Shown: piece by piece, positions 33,644 to 43,755 of the stretch
Numbering within the stretch: the first letter of the stretch is position 1
Layout: every line of letters starts with the position of its first letter
Source of the DNA: Staphylococcus sp. MI 10-1553
GTDB taxonomy: Bacteria > Bacillota > Bacilli > Staphylococcales > Staphylococcaceae
Length of the DNA stretch: 64,000 bases
Assembly (NCBI RefSeq): GCF_010365305.1
Contig: NZ_CP048279.1
Coordinates: 372,001-436,000, forward strand
Reading direction: 5' to 3'
Position numbers and translations under genes: made by a program
The notes under the pieces: model-generated
Database searches by the model: none
What the model saw: only the letters and a program-made list of their open reading frames with translations
Told to the model about the DNA's origin: nothing

Positions 33644-35248
33644 ATGGGTTTATTTTCAATTGTTTCTTTTGTTTTAGTGATTTGTTTAGTTGGATTTTAT
33701 GCCTTTATTAGAAGTAGAAAAATTGACACTAAGAATACTGATGGTTTCTTCATGGGTGGAAGAAGTTTAACTGCATTTACGATTGCTTCCACGATCATCA
33801 TGACAAATCTATCTACTGAGCAAATTGTTGGTCAGAACGGTCAAAGTTTTACGGCTGGGATGGAAGTAATGGCTTGGGAAGTTACATCAGCAATAGCTAT
33901 CGTTATTTTAGCATGGGTATTTTTACCTAAGTATTTCAGATATGGGATTGATACGATATCTGATTTTGTTGAATTACGTTACGATTCTTTTACTAAAAAA
34001 TTAGTGTCAATGTTATTTATATTCACATATGTCGTTTCATTTTTACCTGTAGTGCTTTATTCAGGAGCGCTCGTATTTAATAAAATTTTTAACGTGAGTG
34101 GCATTTTGAATGTAAGTAACACTACAGCAGTTATTTTAATTTCTACAATTATAGGTGTAGTTGGTATTATTTACTTATTTATTGGTGGTCTATCACTAAG
34201 TGCACATAGTGATTCCATTTATGGTGTCGGTTTGCTCGTTGGTGGTCTTTCAATACCAATTTTAGGACTTATTATATTCGGGGATGGTAGCTTTTTACAA
34301 GGTTTTGATAAAGTCGTTCAAAATACACCTGAAAAATTAAACTCAATTGGTGCTATTGATTCAAAAATTGTTCCTTGGCCTACATTATTCTTTGGTATGT
34401 TCTTTAACAACTTATTCTTCTGGTGTACAAACCAAATGATTGTTCAAAAAGCACTAGCCGGCCAAAGTCTTAAAGAAGCACAAAAAGGTGCAATGTATGT
34501 CGGTATGTTCAAAATTTTTGGCGCATTATTCTTAGTTTTTCCAGGTATTCTCGCTTTCAATATGTTAGGCAGTCAAGTCGATAATCCTGATAATGCATAT
34601 CCAATGTTAGTGAATGAAGTTTTACCTGAATGGGCATATGGATTATTTGGAGCGGTTATCTTTGGAGCGATATTAAGTTCATTTGTCGGATCGTTAAACA
34701 GCACAGCGACTTTATTCTCATTAGACTTTTATAAATCAGTGATCAATAAAGAAGCATCTAATGAAAAAGTATCGAGAGTTGGCCGTATTATGACTGTTGT
34801 AGTTGGGATTATTGTTGTTATTCTTGCACCAATGATTTCTCTTTTCCCTCAAGGATTATATGCAGTTGTACAGGAATTTAACGGTGTTTATAACATGCCG
34901 TTGTTAGTGTTAATTTTAGTCGGCTTTTTTGCTAAACGTACATCACATCAAGGTGCAAAAGTGATGTTTATTTTTCACATTGTAATGTATGCGCTTTCTA
35001 AAGTGTTGTTGACTGACATCCATTTCTTATATGTATTAAGTGTGTTATTCTTTATCGATTTATTGATTTTATTAATCTTTAACAAAATTAAACCTTCAAA
35101 TGCATTTGACTTTGACGCCAATTACGCAAAAGTTGATATTACCCCTTGGAAACATCGCTATGTCGTTGGCATCATTATTATCATTATTGTAATCGTGACA
35201 TATACAATCTTTTCACCACTTGTATTAGCTGGAATAGGAGGAAACTAA
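33644..35248 (+). CDS. SSS-family sodium symporter, probable inositol transporter
   Basis: A 534-aa permease of the SLC5/SSS family with about 14 helices. Visible features are FFMGGRSLTAFTIASTIIMTNLSTEQIVGQNGQ near the start (shown here as family text spanning about residues 35-68) and GAILSSFVGSLNSTATLFSLDFYK later. The ATG at 33644 follows AGGGGTGG. It is inside the iol operon, between iolE and a second dehydrogenase, so it is the likely inositol importer in place of the MFS transporter IolT of Bacillus. It resembles the SGLT branch rather than the symporter at 17379. Confidence 0.83.
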   Translation: MGLFSIVSFVLVICLVGFYAFIRSRKIDTKNTDGFFMGGRSLTAFTIASTIIMTNLSTEQIVGQNGQSFTAGMEVMAWEVTSAIAIVILAWVFLPKYFRYGIDTISDFVELRYDSFTKKLVSMLFIFTYVVSFLPVVLYSGALVFNKIFNVSGILNVSNTTAVILISTIIGVVGIIYLFIGGLSLSAHSDSIYGVGLLVGGLSIPILGLIIFGDGSFLQGFDKVVQNTPEKLNSIGAIDSKIVPWPTLFFGMFFNNLFFWCTNQMIVQKALAGQSLKEAQKGAMYVGMFKIFGALFLVFPGILAFNMLGSQVDNPDNAYPMLVNEVLPEWAYGLFGAVIFGAILSSFVGSLNSTATLFSLDFYKSVINKEASNEKVSRVGRIMTVVVGIIVVILAPMISLFPQGLYAVVQEFNGVYNMPLLVLILVGFFAKRTSHQGAKVMFIFHIVMYALSKVLLTDIHFLYVLSVLFFIDLLILLIFNKIKPSNAFDFDANYAKVDITPWKHRYVVGIIIIIIVIVTYTIFSPLVLAGIGGN

Positions 35249-36250
35249 ATGAAATTAACTATAGGCGTTATCGGTGCAGGAAGAATTGGACAACTCCACA
35301 TCGATTATCTTAGAAAACATCCGAATATTAGAATCAAATGGATATCTGATATCAATTGTGATAAATTAGCAGATTGGATTGAACAACAAGGAATTGAAAA
35401 CAGTACAAAAGACCATCATGATATTTTAAATGATCCTGAAGTCGATGCTGTAATCATTTGTTCTCCGACAGATACACATGTAGATATTATTAAAGCGGCT
35501 TGTGAAAAAGGTAAACACATCTTCTGTGAAAAGCCAATTAGTTTAACTTTATCTGAATCATTAGAAGCAGTTAAGTGTGTTGAAGAAGCAGGGGTTAAGT
35601 TACAAATGGGCTTCAATAGACGATTTGATCGCAACTTCTCAACGCTTCAAAAGGCTTTAAAAGATCGTTCACTTGGAGAAATCCAATCTTTAAGAATTAC
35701 TTCAAGAGACCCGGCGCCACCACCAATTGAATACGTGAAACATTCAGGTGGACTATTTATGGATATGTCTATTCATGACTTTGATATGGCGCGATATCTT
35801 ATGCAATCAGAAGTTGTTGAAGTTTATGCGAAAGGTGCTGCTCTAGTCAATCCAGACCTTAAAGAAATCAATGATATCGATACAGCTATTGTGACGCTCA
35901 CTTTTGAAAATGGGGCTTTATGTGTCATAGAAAACTGTAGAAGAAGTGTTTATGGGTATGATCAACGTATAGAGGTACTTGGAGATAAAGGATCCATTTC
36001 TGCTGGAAACGAAAATACCAACACGCTCACATTTGCATTTGCTGATGGTATTAAACAAGATAACCCACCGTTCTTCTTTTTGGAGCGCTATAAAAAAGCA
36101 TATGAAATCGAGATGGATGCATTTATAGAATCGATTATTAATGATGAAAATGTTTCATGTTCAATTATAGATGGATTAAAAGCGCAAGAAATTGCAGAAA
36201 AATGTAAAGAATCGTTAATCAAAGGTATTCCAGTAAAAATCAATTCATAA
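35249..36250 (+). CDS. Second Gfo/Idh/MocA dehydrogenase of the iol operon
   Basis: A 333-aa NAD-dependent dehydrogenase with GVIGAGRIGQLHID, FCEKPISL, GFNRRFD and MSIHDFDMARY. It is clearly homologous to iolG at 31687 but diverged. It starts directly after the symporter stop behind GGAGG. A plausible role is oxidation of another isomer such as scyllo- or D-chiro-inositol (compare IolX/IolW of Bacillus); this is inference. Confidence 0.85.
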   Translation: MKLTIGVIGAGRIGQLHIDYLRKHPNIRIKWISDINCDKLADWIEQQGIENSTKDHHDILNDPEVDAVIICSPTDTHVDIIKAACEKGKHIFCEKPISLTLSESLEAVKCVEEAGVKLQMGFNRRFDRNFSTLQKALKDRSLGEIQSLRITSRDPAPPPIEYVKHSGGLFMDMSIHDFDMARYLMQSEVVEVYAKGAALVNPDLKEINDIDTAIVTLTFENGALCVIENCRRSVYGYDQRIEVLGDKGSISAGNENTNTLTFAFADGIKQDNPPFFFLERYKKAYEIEMDAFIESIINDENVSCSIIDGLKAQEIAEKCKESLIKGIPVKINS

Positions 36251-36263
36251 AAGGGGGACTTAT

Positions 36264-37103
36264 ATGAAAGGGGCACTCACTAAAGCCTATAAAGAACATT
36301 TTGCAGTTCCTCAAATCAATGTTAATGGATTAATTTGGATTGAAGGGATTCTTTTAGCAGCTGAAAAAAAGAAATCACCTATCATACTTGGAACAACTGA
36401 TAAAATTATTGATTTTTTAGGTGGTTACGAGTTTATTAACCAATTGATTCATTTGAAGGCTAAAAGTTTAAATATCACGATACCTTATTACGTTCACCTA
36501 GATCACGGAAGTTCAGTAGAGTCATGTTATAAAGCTATCGATGCGGGATATGATTCAGTCATGTATGACGGTTCACAATTACCGTTAGAGAACAATCTCT
36601 CAAACACAACTAAAGTCGTTAAATATGCCCATGAAAGAGGCATTAATACAGAGGGAGAAATTGGAGCAATTGGCGGTAATGAAGATGGAATGGAACATCA
36701 AATCGCCTATGCTTCAATAACAGATTGTCTAGAAATTGTAAGTCAAACCCATATTGACAGTTTGGCTCCAGCTCTAGGATCAGTACATGGTAAATATAAA
36801 GGTAAACCACAACTAGGTTTTGAAGTGATGCAAGAACTTAACGAAAGGCTACAGATGCCACTTGTGTTACATGGAGCTTCTGGACTATCTGATAATGATT
36901 TAAAACGAGCCATTCATTATGGTCATAGTAAGATTAATTTTAACACAGAGATTAATATTGAATGGAGCGGAAAAATGCGAACAATACTGAATGAAAACCC
37001 AGAATTGTTTAATCCCAAAGCAATCATCTCTCCTACAATCACAACGATTCAAAGCACGGTAGAAAATATTATTGATAAATGTGGATCTACAAATAAAGCT
37101 TGA
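36264..37103 (+). CDS. iolJ: Class II aldolase, probable 6-phospho-5-dehydro-2-deoxy-gluconate aldolase
   Basis: A 279-aa class II (zinc) aldolase of the FBA/GatY/KbaY family. The zinc ligands are in YVHLDHGSS, GSVHGKYKG and LHGASGLSD; the phosphate-binding end NFNTEINIEW is present. It splits the phosphorylated deoxy-keto-gluconate into malonate semialdehyde and dihydroxyacetone phosphate. It is the last gene of the operon, with a terminator 5 bases after its stop. A true glycolytic aldolase is coded separately (fda), which supports the inositol role. Confidence 0.9.
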   Translation: MKGALTKAYKEHFAVPQINVNGLIWIEGILLAAEKKKSPIILGTTDKIIDFLGGYEFINQLIHLKAKSLNITIPYYVHLDHGSSVESCYKAIDAGYDSVMYDGSQLPLENNLSNTTKVVKYAHERGINTEGEIGAIGGNEDGMEHQIAYASITDCLEIVSQTHIDSLAPALGSVHGKYKGKPQLGFEVMQELNERLQMPLVLHGASGLSDNDLKRAIHYGHSKINFNTEINIEWSGKMRTILNENPELFNPKAIISPTITTIQSTVENIIDKCGSTNKA

Positions 37104-37107
37104 AAAT

Positions 37108-37154
37108 TAGCGGTGATAACTTGTACATTATACGGGTTGTCATCGCTATTTTTG
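37108..37154 (+). terminator. Terminator of the iol operon
   Basis: TAGCGGTGATAAC (37108-37120) pairs with GTTGTCATCGCTA (37136-37148) and is followed by TTTTTG. Confidence 0.85.
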
Positions 37155-37186
37155 CATGATGTCACACAGTCTTATTTCATAAAAAA

Positions 37187-37227
37187 GGCCACTGCACCAC
37201 GCATTGTTGGAACATGCATGGTACAGC
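37187..37227 (-). terminator. Probable budA terminator
   Basis: On the minus strand CTGTACCATGCAT, a short loop, and AATGCGTGGTGCAG pair with two G-T pairs; a TTTTTT run follows. It is about 185 bases after the budA stop; the DNA between holds no ORF I would call. Confidence 0.6.
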
Positions 37228-37409
37228 AGCAGATACATGGCTGACGTCTAAAATTGCGCATTTCATTTAATTCAAGACAAGTCATCTGACATTGATGATG
37301 GAATAAATTTTGAATACTTCACTGCATCGATTTTGGTGGAAACTCATCCTTCTTAACGATTAATTTGCTACGGCGTCACATGATATCGTGTCAAATACTT
37401 AATGGCTGC

Positions 37410-38096
37410 TTATTCAGGGAAATATTGAATAAACAATGGTTCAACGGATGGACAGATTACTGAGAACCCGTCAAAACTTTGGAATGATGCACGCGCTGCT
37501 ACAACGTTAAAGCTCATCACTTTTCCAACGATATGATGATGCTCTGAAACGAAATAGGCGCTAAACCCAGGTGGATGAATACCACTCAGCTCATGGGGTG
37601 TAAATAGAACTAAAATGGTGCCTTTGATTTCACGAATTGTACGTTCAACTTCGGATAAAGCAATAGGTTGTGTGTGTTGAGACGATGGGTCGATGACTGG
37701 ATGCTTTTCATAAATACTGAGATGTAAATCAATCAAGTCACCTTGTATCATTGTCATGGAAAACAACTGATTGCTTTCGAACTTTTGTTTGATTCTTTCA
37801 AATACATAGGTATGATGCATGTCTGTGATGTCAAAAGTCAATTGAGCACGGTCACGGTAAACGGCGCCATAAGGTACCTTCTCTCTACCATTTAGTCCGT
37901 GATGCTCATTAAACTGATTCATATGAACGGGCTGACCATCAATAATCACAAAATCGCCATCTGCATGATTCAATGTTCCGAAGCCATAATCACCGTAACG
38001 TAACAGTTCAGCAATCGTGACTTCACTCTCTAGGTGACCTTCTAATAAGGATTTTATCGTGCCAACTTGATGAATATAATGACGATATTCTTTCAT
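37410..38096 (-). CDS. budA: Alpha-acetolactate decarboxylase
   Basis: A 228-aa zinc enzyme converting acetolactate to acetoin. Family segments are YGDYGFGTLNHADGDFVIIDG near the N terminus (about residues 30-50), and the metal region HPPGFSAYFVSEHHHIVGKV with the HxH ligands. A TTG reading adds nine residues, but the ATG at 38096 follows AAGGAGG. No acetolactate synthase gene is adjacent. The acetoin pathway removes excess pyruvate without acid. Confidence 0.93.
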   Translation of the reverse strand: MKEYRHYIHQVGTIKSLLEGHLESEVTIAELLRYGDYGFGTLNHADGDFVIIDGQPVHMNQFNEHHGLNGREKVPYGAVYRDRAQLTFDITDMHHTYVFERIKQKFESNQLFSMTMIQGDLIDLHLSIYEKHPVIDPSSQHTQPIALSEVERTIREIKGTILVLFTPHELSGIHPPGFSAYFVSEHHHIVGKVMSFNVVAARASFQSFDGFSVICPSVEPLFIQYFPE

Positions 38097-38499
38097 TGGA
38101 TCAGCCTCCTTTTTATTTCTCAATACAATCTGAAATATCGCAGACTTTCCATTTTAATTTTGTGCCTCATTGTCCAAAGATAGCAAAGCGCTTCGTCGAC
38201 GAATAAGGTTTTAAAATATATTTTGTTGCTTGCTATGTAAAAAGTATAAACGCGGCCAGTAAAAAAATCAACATAATTTTCTGAAAAAATGACATAAAAT
38301 TTTCTGGCAATGGAATATTACGTTAATTATCATGTTTTTATGTCAAAATATGAACGACACATATATACATTTCTGTTGTTATGTTGCCCGTTTTCATGCG
38401 TCGTGTGTGAAAAATCCAACGCAATATGTTTCAACCGCTTTGTATGAAATTCAACAGTGAGATGTTAGAGAAAGTAAAAAAATAAAAAAAGCATAAAAA
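38097..38499. other. Intergenic region upstream of budA
   Basis: About 400 AT-rich bases containing the budA promoter on the minus strand. CAAAGCGCTTCG near 38190 is a partial cre-like word but too imperfect to call. No ORF was found. Confidence 0.4.
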
Positions 38500-38558
38500 G
38501 GTAAGTATGTTGACCTATTGGGGTAAAAAAGAGGATCTCCTTGGCCAACACGCTTACC
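38500..38558 (-). terminator. panE terminator
   Basis: GGTAAGTATGTTGACC (38500-38515) pairs with GGCCAACACGCTTACC (38543-38558) allowing G-T pairs. The minus strand continues with TTTTTATGC and a long T run. Confidence 0.75.
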
Positions 38559-38586
38559 TCATTCAAGATAGTTAAAGTGTCGCTAC

Positions 38587-39522
38587 TTATTTCACATGTT
38601 TCATTTCTAATTCATGAATCAAGTGTGTCAACATTTCATTATTCGGCGTAGCAATACCGAGCTCACGACCGTACTTCGCGATTTGACCGTTCAAGTAGTC
38701 GACTTCCGTATAGCGCCCGTTGTACAGATCTTGATGCATTGAAGGATAGTGTAAACCTTGTGCTTCGTTTGGATACGCCGCTTCAATTTTTTCAAGCAAT
38801 GCTGCCGCACTTAATGAGACACCTCGTGCTTCTGCAACTGCGACAATTTCTGCAATGAGAGGTACGACAATGTCACGTGCTTTTTCATATTGACTGAATT
38901 CATTAATGGTTTTGTCTAAAATCGTACAAAGTGGGTTTAAAACACTGTTTAATGTGGCTTTACTCCAAATTGACTTAAAAACATTGTCACTAATTTTAGC
39001 ATTTAATTTTGCGTCGTTAAACACTTTGTTAATGCGTTCTGTACGTTCATCCGCTTGACCATCAGCACGTTGGAATTCAATAGAACCTTGTCCTTCTAAT
39101 AACAATTGACCTGGTCCACGTAAACCAGCTGTCCACATTGTTACAGCTAAGAAGATTTGTGTTTTTGGAACGATAGTTGAGAGACGGTCGCCATGACCTA
39201 AACCATTCATCATAGACAATAGGGCTGTATCTTCATTAATCGCTTTGTTGTCGTAGAGTGTACGCAACATTTGTTCAGCTTGCATTGATTTCGTCAAAAT
39301 AATAACTAAATCAAATGTTTCGTTCACTTGATGTGGTAAAATGGCAGGAATCTCTAGCGTGTAAGTATCGGTCTCAGTTTGGATTTCAAGTCCTTTTTCA
39401 TTGATTGTATTCACATGTTCTTCCCACATATCAATCAATTTCACATCGTAACCGGCTTCTTTAATTTGGCTCCCAATACGTCCACCCATAGCCCCTGCGC
39501 CAGCAATAGCAATTTTTTTCAT
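38587..39522 (-). CDS. panE: 2-dehydropantoate 2-reductase (ketopantoate reductase family)
   Basis: A 311-aa NADPH-dependent reductase of the ApbA/PanE family. The N-terminal fold IAGAGAMGGRIG, LTKSMQAE and the central NGLGHGD are visible, with the catalytic Lys in VFKSIWSKATLNSVLNPLC and the C-terminal SMHQDLYNGRYTEVDYLNGQI, which is typical of true PanE. It makes pantoate for coenzyme A. GGAGG precedes the ATG. It is not next to panBCD, so a paralogous role cannot be excluded. Confidence 0.85.
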   Translation of the reverse strand: MKKIAIAGAGAMGGRIGSQIKEAGYDVKLIDMWEEHVNTINEKGLEIQTETDTYTLEIPAILPHQVNETFDLVIILTKSMQAEQMLRTLYDNKAINEDTALLSMMNGLGHGDRLSTIVPKTQIFLAVTMWTAGLRGPGQLLLEGQGSIEFQRADGQADERTERINKVFNDAKLNAKISDNVFKSIWSKATLNSVLNPLCTILDKTINEFSQYEKARDIVVPLIAEIVAVAEARGVSLSAAALLEKIEAAYPNEAQGLHYPSMHQDLYNGRYTEVDYLNGQIAKYGRELGIATPNNEMLTHLIHELEMKHVK

Positions 39523-39733
39523 AAAACAATTCCTCCTTATAAAAAATAGTTACAACTTAAGTGTAGATTTCATTTTTTGTATCCGTCAATAAAAAGTTAC
39601 AGATAATTTCGGAATTTCGTGCCATATGTGATGAAATATTGAAATTCACAACAATGAAGCCGAATGTGTAGATTAAGTCATTCAGTCAAATGCCTTTGTT
39701 CAGTATTTCGGATAAAACGATAATTTTTAGGAT

Positions 39734-39761
39734 ATTAAGCGCTTACATCGGGTGCTATAGT
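39734..39761 (+). promoter_or_regulatory. uhpT promoter region with cre-like site
   Basis: ATTAAGCGCTTACAT (39734-39748) resembles a cre box with one departure from consensus. TATAGT (39756-39761) is a fair -10 box, while the -35 is poor (TATTAA), as expected for a promoter that needs HptR. Confidence 0.6.
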
Positions 39762-39790
39762 GAAGTTAAATGAAGACAGAGGTGAACAAC

Positions 39791-41170
39791 ATGAACTTTT
39801 TCGACATTCAAAAAATTCCTAACAAAGGGATTTCGCTTTCAATGCAACGTAAACTTTGGCTACGTTATTTCTTGCAAGCTTTCTTCGTTGTGTTTTTCGC
39901 TTACATGGCGATGTACTTGATTCGTAATAACTTTAAGGCGGCGCAACCTTTACTTAAAGAAGAGATTGGGTTGACGACGTTACAACTCGGGTATATCGGT
40001 TTAGCGTTTAGTATTACATATGGATTAGGGAAGACGTTACTCGGCTATTTTGTAGATGGTCGTAATACGAAAAAAATCATTTCCTTTTTACTCGTTTTAT
40101 CTGCAACCGTCGTTTTAATCATGGGATTTGTATTAAGTTACTTTGGTTCTGTGATGGGCTTATTAATTGTTTTATGGGGGTTAAATGGGATATTCCAATC
40201 GGTCGGTGGGCCAGCAAGTTACTCAACGATATCACGCTGGGCGCCACGTACAAAGCGCGGTCGTTATTTAGGTTTCTGGAATACATCACATAATATTGGT
40301 GGTGCCATTGCAGGGGGCCTTGCGTTATGGGGGGCGAACGTTTTCTTCCATGGTAGTGTGATTGGGATGTTTGTTTTCCCATCAGTAATCGCGTTGATTA
40401 TTGGGGTAGTGACGCTGTTTATCGGTAAGGATGATCCTGAAGAACTCGGTTGGAACCGTGCAGAAGAAATTTGGGAAGAGCCAGTTGAACAAGAAAATAT
40501 TGATGCACAAGACATGACGAAATGGCAGATTTTCACGAAATATATTTTAAAGAATCCTGTCATTTGGATTTTGTGTGTGTCTAACGTCTTTGTATATATC
40601 GTAAGAATCGGTATCGACAACTGGGCGCCATTATACGTATCTGAATACCTCCATTTTGACAAGACAGATGCGGTTAATACGATATTTTACTTTGAAATCG
40701 GCGCATTAGTCGCAAGCTTATTATGGGGTTATGTGTCGGATTTACTCAAAGGACGTCGTGCCGTTGTAGCTATCGGATGTATGTTTTTAATTACATTTGT
40801 AGTTCATTTCTATACACATGCAACAAGTGTAACAATGGTTAACGTTTCATTATTCGCTTTAGGCGCACTTATTTTTGGACCACAATTATTAATTGGTGTT
40901 GCATTAACAGGTTTTGTACCGAAAAATGCGATCAGTGTAGCCAATGGGATGACCGGTTCGTTTGCGTATTTATTTGGTGATTCAATGGCGAAAGTGGGAC
41001 TTGCAGCGATTGCAGACCCTCAGCGCAACGGATTAACAGTGTTCGGGTATACATTAAGCGGTTGGTCAGATGTATTTATCGTCTTTTATGCCGCACTCTT
41101 TATAGGCATCATCTTACTCGGTCTTGTCGCTTATTTTGAAGAAAAGAAAATTAGAAGTTTAAATATTTAA
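39791..41170 (+). CDS. uhpT: Hexose-phosphate:phosphate antiporter UhpT
   Basis: A 459-aa MFS transporter of the organophosphate:phosphate antiporter family with about 12 helices. Typical parts are MYLIRNNFKAAQPLLKEE in the first helix region, GRYLGFWNTSHNIGGAIAGG in the centre and RIGIDNWAPLYVSE. It imports glucose-6-phosphate in exchange for phosphate and also takes up fosfomycin. The start at 39791 follows GAGGTGA. It is convergent with hptRSA, the system that induces it. Confidence 0.94.
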   Translation: MNFFDIQKIPNKGISLSMQRKLWLRYFLQAFFVVFFAYMAMYLIRNNFKAAQPLLKEEIGLTTLQLGYIGLAFSITYGLGKTLLGYFVDGRNTKKIISFLLVLSATVVLIMGFVLSYFGSVMGLLIVLWGLNGIFQSVGGPASYSTISRWAPRTKRGRYLGFWNTSHNIGGAIAGGLALWGANVFFHGSVIGMFVFPSVIALIIGVVTLFIGKDDPEELGWNRAEEIWEEPVEQENIDAQDMTKWQIFTKYILKNPVIWILCVSNVFVYIVRIGIDNWAPLYVSEYLHFDKTDAVNTIFYFEIGALVASLLWGYVSDLLKGRRAVVAIGCMFLITFVVHFYTHATSVTMVNVSLFALGALIFGPQLLIGVALTGFVPKNAISVANGMTGSFAYLFGDSMAKVGLAAIADPQRNGLTVFGYTLSGWSDVFIVFYAALFIGIILLGLVAYFEEKKIRSLNI

Positions 41171-41180
41171 TATACAATTG

Positions 41181-41217
41181 AGGGGATTAGATATTTAACC
41201 GTCTAAGCCCCTTGATT
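41181..41217 (+). terminator. uhpT terminator
   Basis: AGGGGATTAGA (41181-41191) and TCTAAGCCCCT (41202-41212) pair with one G-T pair; GATTTTTT follows. Confidence 0.8.
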
Positions 41218-41277
41218 TTTTGCATGTATACGATAAAAATTTATCATTTCAACATAGATTTATATGATGATTGTTCG

Positions 41278-41380
41278 ACTTGCCTTCGCGTTCCAGGGGG
41301 CTTGACTCAACTCAATTTGATTAATCTCATTTCTGAATTTCACAATTGACACTTGTAAAATTTGAAACGCGAGGGCAAGT
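41278..41380. repeat. 103-bp inverted-repeat element
   Basis: ACTTGCCTTCGCGTT (41278-41292) and AACGCGAGGGCAAGT (41366-41380) are inverted copies with one mismatch. The start GCCTTC-CGCGTTC-GGGGCT also resembles 22449-22485 inside the larger inverted-repeat block, so both may belong to one family of extragenic repeats. Confidence 0.45.
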
Positions 41381-41462
41381 TCAGCAATCTGGAGGTTAGG
41401 ATTGATATGCTCACCGAAACGGAATCCATAGCTTTGGAATGATGTCGAATGCTTTAAAAATT

Positions 41463-42209
41463 CTACTGATGTGAACTCATGTATTCGCGCGGTGACATCT
41501 TCAAATACTTTTTAAAATGATAACTGAAACTTTTGTAATCAGAAAAGCCGACTTTATGCGCAATTTCATAATGTTTATCACCACTTTGCAACAGTGACAT
41601 CGCTTGATAAATACGATAACGATTTAAATAATCTAACATCGTAATCCCGACATGTGTTTTGAAAATCCGCATTAAATAAGATTCACTCACGCTGAGCTCT
41701 GTTGCTAATGCATTGCTTTGCCATTTTTGATCGTAATGATGATGGATATGATGAACGACGTGATTGACATAGTAATCAGGATACTCTAATTTCATTAACG
41801 GTTGAAATATAGGTAATGTCGTTGTCAATGATGCTTTTTGTTCGTGTGCAAGTGGAACAAATTGCGCTAAACGTTGATGTAACTGCTCTGGATCAATCGG
41901 TTTCAATAAATAATCTAACACGTGATGATGTATCCCTGCTTGCATATATTCAAAGTCATCATAACTCGATAAAATCACCTTTTGACACGGCAAGTCCTTA
42001 ATCGCTTCTAACAGTTCGACCCCATCCATCCGTGGCATGCGAATATCTGTGATAACAAGGTCGGGTTGATGTTCTCGAATCAGTGATAACCCTTCGATGC
42101 CATCTTTAGCGAGCCACACTTCATGAAAATGATAGTCTTCCCACGAGATCGCTTGTTTCAGTCCTTCACGAATAATACGTTCATCATCACAAATGACCAC
42201 TTTATACAT
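41463..42209 (-). CDS. hptR: HptR response regulator (AraC-type output)
   Basis: A 248-aa regulator. The receiver domain (about 1-120) has D8-D9, the phospho-acceptor D55 in LVITDIRMP and Lys in YLLKPI. The output domain is an AraC-type double HTH (about 145-246) with [17 protein letters not shown] and ending [10 protein letters not shown]. The ATG at 42209 follows AGAGGAG and overlaps hptS by 8 bases. Known role: activates uhpT when glucose-6-phosphate is present outside the cell. Confidence 0.93.
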   Translation of the reverse strand: MYKVVICDDERIIREGLKQAISWEDYHFHEVWLAKDGIEGLSLIREHQPDLVITDIRMPRMDGVELLEAIKDLPCQKVILSSYDDFEYMQAGIHHHVLDYLLKPIDPEQLHQRLAQFVPLAHEQKASLTTTLPIFQPLMKLEYPDYYVNHVVHHIHHHYDQKWQSNALATELSVSESYLMRIFKTHVGITMLDYLNRYRIYQAMSLLQSGDKHYEIAHKVGFSDYKSFSYHFKKYLKMSPREYMSSHQ

Positions 42210-43755
42210 CAGTTTGCTCCTCTCTTGGTAGTTGAAATGCAATTAATGTTCCTTGTTGATAAGCCGAGAAAATTCTTAGTCTTGCACGCTCGCCATATTG
42301 AATTTGTACTTTATGGTTAAGATGATTCAAGCCTAAATGTGGCGTATCAAATACATTTTCTTGTAACATTTGTCTTACTTGAGCACGTCTGTCCACTGTC
42401 ATACCTATCCCATTATCATGGACGAAAATACGTAAAAATTGGGCGGTTTGCTTAATGCGTACCGTGATAATTAATGGTTCGGATTCGCGACCGTGTTTAA
42501 TCGCATTTTCAATTAAAGGGTGAATCATCATTTTGCGAATCGGCTCGTTTTCCAGATGCTTATCCATGTCTACATTTAACGTCATACTGTCATCGAAGCG
42601 GATATTTTGAATGGTGACATATTTTTGAATATAAGCAAGTTCCTCTTTTAATGGCACTTTGTCAGTCTTGACGCGCAATATATAACGCAACATTTGTGAC
42701 AGCTGTTGTACAACTTTTTGTGCTTGACGCGGTGACAGTGTAATTAAATATTGTATCGTTTGCATCGTATTAAAGAGAAAATGTGGCTGAAATTGACGCT
42801 CGATTTCCTTTAATTGTATTTTCCGTAATTGCTGTTCTGTCTGTTCAATTGAATGAATGAGTGTTTCGTTTGATTCGACTAATTCATAAATGTAAGTGTT
42901 GATATCTTCAAGCTCGCTCGGTTGGCCTAAAGGTTGATATGCTCCGAGTTCACGGCGTTGTGCTTGGTTGATACGATCAATCATTAATTCGATATCACGT
43001 GTTTGTCGTTTGGCCATTCGATGTGCATTCATAAAACCAAAAATCATTAATAGCACGAAAGCAATACTGATAATGGCTAACAACCGCAGCCCATCTTCTA
43101 ATGCGTCGTGGATATCTTTAAATTGAACCATTTGTTCACCTTTATCATTCAGTTGGATACGTTCTGATATAAAGCCGAATGGTGGAGGTGGAAAAGTATC
43201 ATCGACATGAAAATGTTCCGAATTGGAATACAAAATATTATCAAAGCGATCCAAAAATAAAGTCGTGTGGCCATAGCGGTCTTGAATTTCTTCCATATGT
43301 GGTGTTTGAGCAAAGTAGAAAGACAGCGTGACACTTTCGTGCAACAGTTGAATATGTTGCTGATGCATTAAATACAACTGGTGGACATCTTTCTTTTCAT
43401 AATTGTTCGTAATGGACGTTTTCCCATTATCGACCACGTAATAGACCGTACCAGGCTGTTGATGCACAAGTTCAAGTAATAGACGTTTGAAAGTGGTCAC
43501 ATCAGACTTTTTGGATAAATCGAGTTGTTGTAATGTTGATTTTTCGGTTTGAAGGGTCGTTTTAATTTGATTTTCAGTATGTGCTAAATCATGTTGAGCT
43601 TCGTGCAAATGTTGATGAATGTGTCGATGTTCCACCCAAATGTATAAAGTGTAAAAACTGACGAGTCCAAGCAAAATCACAAGGAAAACAGGCAAAATCG
43701 TCGAAATAAACAGCGAACGACGCAATTGATAACGATAAGGTTGATACGTTTTCAT
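42202..43755 (-). CDS. hptS: HptS sensor histidine kinase
   Basis: A 517-aa kinase of the LytS/YesM type. Two membrane helices (about 18-36 and 220-240) enclose an extracellular sensing part of about 180 residues. The His_kinase domain has [23 protein letters not shown] phosphorylation text (the key His is in QPHFLFN), and the ATPase part has [11 protein letters not shown] and DNGIGM. It overlaps hptA by 4 bases and hptR by 8, so the three are one operon. Confidence 0.93.
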   Translation of the reverse strand: MKTYQPYRYQLRRSLFISTILPVFLVILLGLVSFYTLYIWVEHRHIHQHLHEAQHDLAHTENQIKTTLQTEKSTLQQLDLSKKSDVTTFKRLLLELVHQQPGTVYYVVDNGKTSITNNYEKKDVHQLYLMHQQHIQLLHESVTLSFYFAQTPHMEEIQDRYGHTTLFLDRFDNILYSNSEHFHVDDTFPPPPFGFISERIQLNDKGEQMVQFKDIHDALEDGLRLLAIISIAFVLLMIFGFMNAHRMAKRQTRDIELMIDRINQAQRRELGAYQPLGQPSELEDINTYIYELVESNETLIHSIEQTEQQLRKIQLKEIERQFQPHFLFNTMQTIQYLITLSPRQAQKVVQQLSQMLRYILRVKTDKVPLKEELAYIQKYVTIQNIRFDDSMTLNVDMDKHLENEPIRKMMIHPLIENAIKHGRESEPLIITVRIKQTAQFLRIFVHDNGIGMTVDRRAQVRQMLQENVFDTPHLGLNHLNHKVQIQYGERARLRIFSAYQQGTLIAFQLPREEQTDV

